10,546 bases of DNA, taken from the NCBI GenBank assembly GCA_025929805.1, contig JAICPP010000110.1, positions 1-10,546 on the forward strand, given 5' to 3'. Source of the stretch: Gemmatimonadales bacterium. Its GTDB lineage: Bacteria > Gemmatimonadota > Gemmatimonadetes > Gemmatimonadales > GWC2-71-9. A program made the position numbers and the translations under genes. The notes beneath the pieces were generated by a model, which ran no database searches, was not told where the DNA came from, and was given only the letters and a program-made list of their open reading frames with translations. Shown here piece after piece: positions 1 to 6,079 of the stretch (its first letter is position 1; each line of letters opens with the position of its first letter).

Positions 1-516
1 CGGGATGTGCCTGTGGTGGTGCAGCCGGGCAATGGTGACCTGGTGCGACGCTTTCGACAGGTGCACGAGCTTGCGTGGGGGGATCACATCGAGCTCGCCG
101 GCGTCAGGATTGAATCCACTCAGGCCCGCCACTGGGGAGCCCGCATGGTCACCGATCAGCATCGAGGCTATGGCGGGTATCTGATCCAGAGAGACGGACA
201 TACTGTCCTGTTTGCCGGCGATACCGCTTATACCGATGTGCTCACCCCGCTGGGCCGGCGCACGCCGATCGACTTGGCCATTCTGCCGATCGGTGCCTAT
301 GACCCCTGGATCAACAACCACGCTTCGCCCGAACAGGCCTGGACCATGTTCCAGAGACTGGGCGCCCGGTATGTGCTGCCAGTGCACCATTCGACATTCC
401 GGCTGAGCCGTGAGCCGGTGGACGAGCCGATCCAGCGGTTCCTCGATGCGGCGGGCTCCGAGCACTGGCGTGTGGTTGCCAGGGAGGTGGGGACAACCTG
501 GACGCTGAGGACCTGA
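1..516 (+). CDS. MBL-fold metallo-hydrolase, NAPE-PLD/UlaG-like (5' end outside window)
   Basis: The reading frame is open from base 1 and stops with TGA at 514-516, so the N-terminal part, including the family's HxHxDH zinc motif, lies outside the window. Visible are the C-terminal MBL landmarks: GDTAYTD, whose Asp codon is 220-222 and which matches the metal-bridging Asp of the fold; PIGAYDPW followed by NNHASPEQA; and the terminal VHHSTFRL with EPVDEP. The PIGAYxP...H..PE and HxxTFxLxxEPxxEP pattern is what I know from N-acyl-phosphatidylethanolamine phospholipase D-like and UlaG-like (Lactamase_B_2) hydrolases, which cleave phosphodiester or lactone bonds with two metal ions. No signal peptide can be judged. 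The substrate is unknown. The GTG at 7 is an internal codon, not a credible start. The family call is firm, the exact reaction is not. Confidence 0.85.
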   Translation, partial: RDVPVVVQPGNGDLVRRFRQVHELAWGDHIELAGVRIESTQARHWGARMVTDQHRGYGGYLIQRDGHTVLFAGDTAYTDVLTPLGRRTPIDLAILPIGAYDPWINNHASPEQAWTMFQRLGARYVLPVHHSTFRLSREPVDEPIQRFLDAAGSEHWRVVAREVGTTWTLRT

Positions 517-578
517 CCGACCTGCCAGTGAGTGTTGCTGGCCTCCCGCGACAGTGCACCACAGCTTGGCGAAATCGG

Positions 579-618
579 TGCTGGAGATCCCCCCGATACA
601 ACCCCCGAGGCTCCAGCA
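579..618. repeat. 8-bp perfect inverted repeat in the leader of the DUF3857 gene
   Basis: TGCTGGAG (579-586) and CTCCAGCA (611-618) are perfect reverse complements around a 24-nt loop that holds a run of six C and a run of five C. It lies in the 206-bp gap between the MBL gene and the start at 723. There is no U-tract, so it is not a standard terminator. A role as leader structure or binding site is only inferred, and chance is possible in GC-rich DNA. Confidence 0.35.
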
Positions 619-678
619 ACCCTGGCCCTCCTCTTGCACCTCCGTGGCGGACTCGAATCTCATCCATCCGGCTTCGCG

Positions 679-704
679 GCACCGGTTCCTCACTCGCCCG
701 GTGC
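679..704 (+). promoter_or_regulatory. Hairpin just upstream of the DUF3857 gene ribosome binding site
   Basis: GCACCGG (679-685) pairs perfectly with CCGGTGC (698-704) across a 12-nt loop. The hairpin ends 9 nt before the GAGGG element (714-718) that precedes the ATG at 723. In an mRNA it would sit directly beside the ribosome binding site. It lacks a U-tract. A regulatory role is inferred from position only. I found no convincing -35/-10 pair in 517-722. Confidence 0.3.
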
Positions 705-722
705 GCTCAATCCGAGGGTTCC

Positions 723-2693
723 ATGCGGGCTATTCGGTTGCTCCCAGTCGCCACCGTCGTGTTGGCCTCGACGGCTGTGGGTCAGGCGCCGCGCATCTCT
801 CCCGACGGCGATCCGTCCGTTCGAAACGACACTCTTTACCAACTCGCGGTCGACCCCGCGGCTTATCCGGATGAAGCGGTCGTGTTCCTGCTCGATGACG
901 GCGTTGTTCGCTATGAGGCGGACGGCACCGGGTCCAAGACCTATCGGCAGGTGGCGCAAATCCTGTCTCCCGATGCGGTGGAGGATTACGCCGAGCATGA
1001 GTTTTCCTATGCCCCTGGACATCAGCGTCTTACGGTAAACTGGATCCGGGTCGTGCGGCCGGACGGCACGGTCGTAAGCGACTCGCCCAGCCATATCCAG
1101 GATGCCGATGTGCCCGCGGTTCTGAGCGATCCGGTGTACAGTGACACAAAGATCCGCCGCTACTCGCTCAGTGGAGTAGCGCCCGGTACCATCGTGGACT
1201 GGAGCTATACGCTGGAAGAGCTGAAGCCCTTCCTACCGGGAGACTTCTGGACCAGCTGGAGCGTACATACCGGACACCTCACCCGACGGTCACGCTATCT
1301 CGTCGACCTTCCCGCGACACTCCGACCACACCTGGTGGAGCGAAATCTCGATTTCCGGCGCCGGGAAACCGCCTTCCAGGGACGTCGGACCTATCTCTGG
1401 GCCAGGCATGACGTGCCGCGGCTGAATGCCGAGGATTTCATGGCAGACTCGAACGGTGTCGTCATGAGCATCGAGCTAGGAGCGCCGATCGAGTGGGAGA
1501 CAATCGGAACCTGGTATGCCGGCCTGGCACGTGACCGCTACACTCTGGACCCAACGGTGCGGGGGAAGCTGCGGAGCCTGCTAGCCTCCGCCAGGACAGT
1601 GGATGACACGCTGCGGTCCGTCCAACGCTGGGTTGCGCAGGATATCCGCTATGTGTCCATTGCCCTGGGCCTGGGCGGCTACCAGCCCCGCATGCCGGCC
1701 GAGGTAGTCGCCTCGGGCTACGGCGATTGCAAGGACAAGGCGACTCTGTTCGTGGCGGCACTTCGAGCGCTGGGCTATCGCGCTTACCCGGTGCTGCTCA
1801 ACAGTGGCGGTCGAGTGGACCCGGCGTTGCCCTCGGTGGCGCAGTTCAATCACGCCATTGCCGTCGTGGAACGGCCTGAGGGACGGGTGTACGTCGATCT
1901 GACGGCCGATCTTGTCCCGTACGGCGAGCTGCCGGAGCCCACCCAGGGACAGTTTGCCCTCATCGTATATCCGGACGGCACATCCGAGCAGGTCACCTTA
2001 CCTGAAGCGCCGCCGCACGCCAACCTGAATGAGACCCGGATTACCGGAACGCTGTCGACCGATGGTTACCTATCCGCTACGTACGAGGAGCGGGGCCTCG
2101 GCAGCAGCCAGTACAGCCTCCGGAACCTCTTTCTTGGGCCGATCGACTCGACTACTCGCGCGGCATTCGCGCGCAGTATTGCCACCCGGATATATCCTGG
2201 CGCCGAGGCCGATAGCCTGCAGATCTTCGACGGGCGGGATCTCACCGCCGACCCGCGGGTGGTGCTTCGCATTGTGCGCGGGTTTGCGGGCCGCGCTACT
2301 GGAAATGGTCGCACCGTTATTCTGAGTCTTCCCCTCCCGAGCATGCGGGGGATGGCGGATGCGGCAGCGGCCCTGGAGGCTAACGGTCCTCGCCTCTTTC
2401 CGCTGGATGCGTCCAAGATCATCGGTCCCACTGCTACCATCACCGAGATTACGCTCTCGCTACCCTCTGGCTGGCGAGTGCAGCTTCCACCCGATGTAGA
2501 GGTGACCGGCAAATGGGGGACTTACACCGCACAGTACCGGCAGGAGCAGACCACATTGCGCGTGTTCCGCCGGCTGGAGGGAGCACGCGGCATCTATCCT
2601 CCGGGCGAGCTCCCCGATCTCTGCCGATGGCTCCGAGCCGTTGCGCAGGACGACGTTTCCTATCTCGTCATCGAGCCGGGCTCGACTCCCTGA
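723..2693 (+). CDS. Secreted DUF3857 and transglutaminase-like domain protein
   Basis: A 656-residue protein. The N-terminus (MRAIRLLPVATVVLASTAVG) is a typical Sec signal peptide with probable cleavage near residue 20, so the protein acts in the envelope or outside. Residues about 40-210 match the DUF3857 pattern. Residues about 285-395 are a transglutaminase core with all three catalytic residues: Cys336 in GYGDCKDKATL, His377 in FNHAI and Asp392 in VYVDLTAD. The remaining C-terminal part looks beta-rich like the DUF3858 region that usually follows. Length fits the family (roughly 630-680). The ATG at 723 is chosen because it begins the signal peptide and has GAGGG at 714-718; the frame stays open upstream to 528 but that stretch has no protein-like character. 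Such proteins are peptidase or transamidase-like enzymes of mostly unknown substrate. It converges on the next gene, with 3 bp between stop codons. Confidence 0.93.
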   Translation: MRAIRLLPVATVVLASTAVGQAPRISPDGDPSVRNDTLYQLAVDPAAYPDEAVVFLLDDGVVRYEADGTGSKTYRQVAQILSPDAVEDYAEHEFSYAPGHQRLTVNWIRVVRPDGTVVSDSPSHIQDADVPAVLSDPVYSDTKIRRYSLSGVAPGTIVDWSYTLEELKPFLPGDFWTSWSVHTGHLTRRSRYLVDLPATLRPHLVERNLDFRRRETAFQGRRTYLWARHDVPRLNAEDFMADSNGVVMSIELGAPIEWETIGTWYAGLARDRYTLDPTVRGKLRSLLASARTVDDTLRSVQRWVAQDIRYVSIALGLGGYQPRMPAEVVASGYGDCKDKATLFVAALRALGYRAYPVLLNSGGRVDPALPSVAQFNHAIAVVERPEGRVYVDLTADLVPYGELPEPTQGQFALIVYPDGTSEQVTLPEAPPHANLNETRITGTLSTDGYLSATYEERGLGSSQYSLRNLFLGPIDSTTRAAFARSIATRIYPGAEADSLQIFDGRDLTADPRVVLRIVRGFAGRATGNGRTVILSLPLPSMRGMADAAAALEANGPRLFPLDASKIIGPTATITEITLSLPSGWRVQLPPDVEVTGKWGTYTAQYRQEQTTLRVFRRLEGARGIYPPGELPDLCRWLRAVAQDDVSYLVIEPGSTP

Positions 2694-2701
2694 AGCTCAG
2701 G
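2671..2701. repeat. Two small palindromes at the convergent gene junction
   Basis: TCGAGCC (2671-2677), G2678 and GGCTCGA (2679-2685) form a 15-bp odd palindrome at the end of the DUF3857 gene. CCTGA (2689-2693) and TCAGG (2697-2701) flank the 3-bp gap AGC, with the TGA stop of the plus gene and the TCA (stop of the minus gene) inside the arms. No U-tract follows on either strand, so efficient intrinsic termination is not evident. They may be weak bidirectional hairpins or coincidental. Confidence 0.35.
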
Positions 2702-3602
2702 AAGCCTGGTAGTACGCAAAGCCCTCCAGCGAAACCGTCCGTGAATCAGAGCGACGATCTGTCCGCACACAATAACGGGTGGGGTAGTACCCGGAGCGGC
2801 GGAATGCTTGCGGCTGTCGGATTTGAAAGCACGAGTCGGCGCTTCGGCTCAGGAACTCATGCGTGATCATAGGCTCCCAGAAGATAAGCTCTCCGTCGAA
2901 GGCCCCGTAGATGAACGTGCGGATGAACGGCGTCCGCGGGTCGACCAGCTCGGGCGAGCGCGAATCCAACAGGTGATTGCCCATCCGCGGCACGACGATG
3001 CCCGCGTCCATATGTCCCTCGGGTAAATACCGGGAAGGGAGCGGGCGGACCCCACGTTCGAAATCCCCGCAATCAACGAACTCACCGCACCGGCCCGGGG
3101 CGATTGCCTCCACCCGCTCTCGGTCCCAGGCATAAAAGTGAAAGTCAAAGTGCGGCCGGGCGTACACCGGTGGAGGCGGCTCCTTTCCCGGCGGGGAGGG
3201 CGGAGGATGGTGGCCTTCGGCATTCCAGTTGACCGAGATCCATTTGAACGGCAGGCCGGCGCGAGCTACGACGTAGGCGGGGAGCTCCAGCACCCGTTCC
3301 TCATCGCCGACGCATTCGTTGGGCGCCAGGCTGGCATTCCCGTCGAGATCGAAGCAGCGGCTATGCCGGTTCTTGTGCTGGGGAAGCTGTTCCAGCGCTC
3401 CCTTGGTGAGGGTGACTCCCACCGCAGTCGGCGCCCCTCCGGGAGTCAAAGTGACATAGCTCTGCAGCTCTCCCGCGCCGATCGCGGCCCTTCCTCCGAG
3501 ATAGGTCCGGGACCCTTCGGGGATCCCCGAGGTCAGCAGGGTCACCAGGCCCACACCTAGGGCGGCGGGACCCACGAGGGAGAGTGTGCTCGCGACCGGC
3601 AT
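2697..3602 (-). CDS. Exported TTHB210-like (DUF5602-type) protein of unknown function
   Basis: A 301-residue protein starting MPVASTLSLVGPAALGVG, a hydrophobic signal-like N-terminus. The ATG (3600-3602) is supported by AAGGAG seven bases upstream; the frame runs on to 3692 without a signal. Conserved-looking blocks in order are a LQSYVTLTPGGAPTAVGVTL segment, WNAEGHH (about 126-132), PHFDFHFY (150-157), VPRMGNHLLD (about 204-213) and FIYGAFDGELIFWEPMIT (about 230-247). From memory this order is that of the TTHB210-like/DUF5602 family, whose Thermus member is under sigmaE/anti-sigma control; no biochemical role is known to me. Six cysteines (83, 97, 172, 178, 258, 278) suggest disulfides. Residues 85-96 read like an EF-hand calcium loop, and a proline-rich stretch sits at 133-145. 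It lies 55 bp downstream of marR on the same strand with no clear promoter of its own. Confidence 0.8.
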   Translation of the reverse strand: MPVASTLSLVGPAALGVGLVTLLTSGIPEGSRTYLGGRAAIGAGELQSYVTLTPGGAPTAVGVTLTKGALEQLPQHKNRHSRCFDLDGNASLAPNECVGDEERVLELPAYVVARAGLPFKWISVNWNAEGHHPPPSPPGKEPPPPVYARPHFDFHFYAWDRERVEAIAPGRCGEFVDCGDFERGVRPLPSRYLPEGHMDAGIVVPRMGNHLLDSRSPELVDPRTPFIRTFIYGAFDGELIFWEPMITHEFLSRSADSCFQIRQPQAFRRSGYYPTRYCVRTDRRSDSRTVSLEGFAYYQAS

Positions 3603-3609
3603 CCTGAAT

Positions 3610-3615
3610 CTCCTT
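3610..3615 (-). promoter_or_regulatory. Shine-Dalgarno AAGGAG of the TTHB210-like gene
   Basis: On the minus strand AAGGAG (complement of CTCCTT at 3610-3615) lies seven bases before the ATG at 3602. It decides the start in favour of 3602 over the in-frame upstream codon at 3692, and it shows that canonical Shine-Dalgarno sites exist in this genome, in contrast to the marR start. Confidence 0.8.
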
Positions 3616-3657
3616 GTTGAGAGGTTAGTCGTTGAAACGAGATATGCGGCTAAGAAA

Positions 3658-4140
3658 TCAGGGAAACGGCCTGATGCCGGCCCTGACCTCATCCAGCAAG
3701 CTGCACAGCTCCCGCACCCGGGGCACGTTCAATCCGGCCATGACCGAATGAATGTACCGATCCGCTGGCTCATCGAGCCGCGCCAGCAGCGCCAGACCCG
3801 AGTCGCTGATGCGCACCAGCACCACTCGACGATCGCTGGGATCCTGCTCACGGCTGACCAGTCCCTGTTTGCTCAGGCGGTCGACCAGCCTGGTGACGTC
3901 TGGATCCCGATAGATCATTCGATCGGCAATCTCGCTGCTCTTGATGGCCTGGGGCAGCGCCCCCCGGAGAATCCGCAGGATGTTGTACTGGCTGATCGAA
4001 ATGCCCTCGGTACGCTTGAGATAGCTCATCCAGCTCTCCTCGATGGCCCGGCTGGTTCGCATGAGACCGAGGACCGCCTGCTCGTGGGGCGACCGGATGG
4101 GCCGAGTCTGCTTGAGCTCCTGCTCGATCGTCTTGGGCAT
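3658..4140 (-). CDS. MarR-family transcriptional regulator
   Basis: A 160-residue protein, the usual MarR length (about 140-170). It has an N-terminal dimerisation helix region, a winged helix-turn-helix at about residues 50-110 (ISISQYNILRIL, then SSEIADRM and DVTRLVDRLSKQGLV), and the wing signature DPSDRRVVLVRIS with the conserved Asp-Arg-Arg. MarR proteins bind palindromic operators as dimers, commonly repress their own gene and neighbours, and release DNA on small ligand or oxidant binding; the ligand here is unknown and there is no obvious Cys sensor. The ATG at 4138-4140 is chosen because the frame upstream reaches only to a TTG at 4176 that coincides with the -35 box. No Shine-Dalgarno precedes it and the predicted transcription start falls at or next to the ATG. 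It is first in a likely two-gene unit with the exported TTHB210-like gene. Confidence 0.92.
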   Translation of the reverse strand: MPKTIEQELKQTRPIRSPHEQAVLGLMRTSRAIEESWMSYLKRTEGISISQYNILRILRGALPQAIKSSEIADRMIYRDPDVTRLVDRLSKQGLVSREQDPSDRRVVLVRISDSGLALLARLDEPADRYIHSVMAGLNVPRVRELCSLLDEVRAGIRPFP

Positions 4141-4146
4141 GGGCCA

Positions 4147-4174
4147 GACAATATCTGTTGTGAGGACTATTGTC
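4147..4174. promoter_or_regulatory. Inverted repeat, candidate MarR operator
   Basis: On the plus strand GACAATA (4147-4153) and TATTGTC (4168-4174) are perfect 7-bp inverted copies with 14 bp between. Arm centres are 21 bp apart, two helical turns, so both lie on the same DNA face. One arm covers the whole -10 box and the other overlaps the -35 box of the marR promoter, which is where an autorepressor would block RNA polymerase. Assignment to MarR is inferred from position; classical MarR sites have closer half-sites. Confidence 0.6.
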
Positions 4175-4176
4175 AA
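4148..4176 (-). promoter_or_regulatory. Sigma70-type promoter of marR, probably leaderless
   Basis: On the minus strand there is a perfect -35 TTGACA (4176-4171), a 17-bp spacer (4170-4154) and a -10 TATTGT (4153-4148, four of six consensus bases). Only seven bases (4147-4141) separate the -10 box from the ATG at 4140, so transcription would begin at or within a base or two of the start codon, leaving no room for a Shine-Dalgarno. An AT-richer stretch lies upstream of the -35, after the glmS terminator. Confidence 0.75.
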
Positions 4177-4201
4177 GAGGCTATTTTGACCTTCAGTATA
4201 A

Positions 4202-4223
4202 AGCCCCCGGGGAACCGGGGGCT
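4202..4223 (-). terminator. Intrinsic terminator after glmS
   Basis: A perfect 9-bp GC-rich stem (4202-4210 with 4215-4223) closes a 4-nt loop, starting 15 bp after the glmS stop. On the minus strand the stem is followed by TTATAC, so the U-tract is short. It sits between glmS and the marR promoter and would insulate marR from the upstream operon. Confidence 0.75.
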
Positions 4224-4238
4224 GGATGGTGGCTCAGG

Positions 4239-6068
4239 TTATTCGACGGTGACCGACTTGGCCAGATTCCTGGGTTGATCGACGTTGCACCCCCGGCTGA
4301 CGGCTACATAGTACGACAGCAGCTGGAGCGGGATGCTGGTGAGGATCGGAGTCAGGAGATCCAGAGTCACCGGGATGGTGAAGGTCGCGTCAGCCAGCCG
4401 CTGGATCTCGGTGTCGCCCTCATTGATCAGAGCAATCACCTTCCCACCCCGTGCCTTCACCTCTTCGATGTTGGAAACGATCTTGGAGTGAACCGCGTCC
4501 CTGGGCGCGATGAAGACCACTGGCATGTTCTCGTCAATCAAGGCGATTGGCCCGTGCTTCATTTCCGCGGCGGGGTAGCCCTCAGCGTGGATGTAGGAGA
4601 TCTCCTTCAGCTTCAGGGCGCCTTCGAGGGCCACTGGAAAGTTGACCCCGCGCCCCAGATACAAGGCATTCTTGGTGGTCTTGAGGAATCGATCCGCCAG
4701 CCGCTCGATCTCGCTGCTCCGCTCCAGTATCTGCGAGACCTGCTCCGGCAGTGCCCGCAGCGCCTGAATGAACTGCCGGCCCTGAAGAATGCTCAGGTTT
4801 CGGAGCCGAGCGATGCGGAGCGTGATCAGCGCCAGCGCCGCCACCTGGCTGGTAAAAGCCTTGGTGCTGGCCACCCCGATCTCCGGTCCGGCGTGGAGGT
4901 AGATGCCGCCGTCCACTTCGCGCGCGATGGTGGAGCCGACCACGTTCACCAGACCGACGGTTCGTCCCCCCCGACGCTTGGCCTCCCGAATGGCGGCGAG
5001 GGTATCGGCGGTCTCGCCCGACTGGGAGATGCCGATCACCAGGGTCTTGGGGTCGACCACGGGATTCCGGTAACGGAACTCCGAGGCGTATTCGACCTCG
5101 ACCGGGATCCGCGCCATCTCTTCCAGCATGTACTCGCCAATGATTCCCGAGTGCCAGGAAGTACCACACGCGGTGATGATGACCCGCTCGAACTGCTTGA
5201 GATCCTCATCAGTCAGGTTGATGCCGGTGACGCGCGCAGTCCCTTCGTCCTCCAGGAGATGGCCTCGGAGCGTATTGCACAGGCTCTCGGGCTGCTCACA
5301 GATCTCCTTGAGCATGAAGTGGGCGTAGCCGCCCCGTTCCACCGTTGCGAGATCCCAATCGATTTGATTGACCGGCTTGCTGATGCGGGCGGTCTCCAGG
5401 TTGCGCACCCGATAGCCCTCGCGGGTGAGCACCACCATCTCGCCGTCATCCAGGTACACTACGGCGCGGGTGTGCTGGAGCAGCGGAGAGGCGTCCGAGG
5501 CGACAAACCACTCGTTCTGGCCGACGCCGACGAGCAGGGGAGAACCGTTCCTGGCGGCGACGATCACACCGGGCTCGTCCGCGGAGATGAAGGCCAGGCC
5601 GTAGGCACCTTCCACATCCCTGAGGGCGTTGGCGACCGCGTCCTCCAGGTTGCCCTGATAGAACTCACCCACCAGATGGGCCAGGACTTCGGTATCAGTA
5701 TCCGACTTGAAGGTATGGCCGCGCTGTTCCAGCGCTTTCCTGATGGACGCAGAGTTCTCGATGATGCCGTTATGGATGACTGCAATCCGGCCCGACTGAT
5801 CGGTGTGGGGATGCGCGTTGGTCGTCGTTGGGGCGCCATGGGTGGCCCAGCGCGTGTGGCCGATCCCGATCGTGCCCTGCGGCATGTTGTCGCCGAGCTC
5901 GCTCTCCAAAGCTGATAACTTGCCGGCGGCCTTCATGATCTTCAGCCCACGGCCGTTCACCACGGCAATTCCCGCGGAGTCGTAGCCCCGATACTCCAGA
6001 CGCCGGAGGCCCTCCAGGAGCAACCCGGCGGCCTGCCGCGGTCCGATGTAGCCAACAATACCGCACAT
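4239..6068 (-). CDS. glmS: Glutamine--fructose-6-phosphate aminotransferase (isomerizing)
   Basis: GlmS converts fructose-6-phosphate and glutamine to glucosamine-6-phosphate and glutamate, the first committed step to UDP-GlcNAc in the cytoplasm. At 609 residues it has the standard length. The N-terminal class II glutamine amidotransferase begins MCGIVGYIG, giving the nucleophile Cys2 after Met removal, with HTRWATHG (Arg73) and HNGIIEN (100-105) as glutamine-site motifs. Two SIS sugar-isomerase domains follow, with TACGTSWH, ISQSGETADT and ASTKAFTSQ motifs, then LEGALKLKEISYIHAEGY and MKHGPIALID with the isomerase Glu and His, ending in the canonical PRNLAKSVTVE with the fructose-binding Lys604. 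Start at 6068 is fixed by the need for Cys at position 2, although the frame is open to 6206. GAGG at 6081-6078, overlapping the glmM stop, serves as ribosome binding site. It is the last gene of the cluster, 11 bp after glmM. I saw no glmS-type ribozyme leader, and the 11-bp gap cannot hold one. Confidence 0.98.
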   Translation of the reverse strand: MCGIVGYIGPRQAAGLLLEGLRRLEYRGYDSAGIAVVNGRGLKIMKAAGKLSALESELGDNMPQGTIGIGHTRWATHGAPTTTNAHPHTDQSGRIAVIHNGIIENSASIRKALEQRGHTFKSDTDTEVLAHLVGEFYQGNLEDAVANALRDVEGAYGLAFISADEPGVIVAARNGSPLLVGVGQNEWFVASDASPLLQHTRAVVYLDDGEMVVLTREGYRVRNLETARISKPVNQIDWDLATVERGGYAHFMLKEICEQPESLCNTLRGHLLEDEGTARVTGINLTDEDLKQFERVIITACGTSWHSGIIGEYMLEEMARIPVEVEYASEFRYRNPVVDPKTLVIGISQSGETADTLAAIREAKRRGGRTVGLVNVVGSTIAREVDGGIYLHAGPEIGVASTKAFTSQVAALALITLRIARLRNLSILQGRQFIQALRALPEQVSQILERSSEIERLADRFLKTTKNALYLGRGVNFPVALEGALKLKEISYIHAEGYPAAEMKHGPIALIDENMPVVFIAPRDAVHSKIVSNIEEVKARGGKVIALINEGDTEIQRLADATFTIPVTLDLLTPILTSIPLQLLSYYVAVSRGCNVDQPRNLAKSVTVE

Positions 6069-6079
6069 CGTCGTGAACC

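Noticed and set aside
594..602. A TACAAC -10-like hexamer upstream of the DUF3857 gene
   Set aside because: No -35 match at 16-18 bp and only four of six consensus bases, so it is not above background.
645..675. A tRNA-like piece (ACTCGAATCT) resembling a T-arm
   Set aside because: The flanking bases do not form a T-stem, and no acceptor, D or anticodon arm can be drawn on either strand.
528..722. In-frame 65-codon extension of the DUF3857 gene upstream of 723
   Set aside because: It would put a signal peptide in the middle of the protein, is low in protein character and contains inverted repeats; 723 has its own GAGGG.
4170..5915. A 581-codon open frame on the plus strand opposite glmS
   Set aside because: It is a high-GC shadow of glmS, has no recognisable domain, and glmS is unmistakable on the other strand.
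6069..6079. A possible glmS ribozyme or riboswitch upstream of glmS
   Set aside because: Only 11 bp separate glmM and glmS, far too short for the ribozyme, and glmS appears translated from an operon mRNA.
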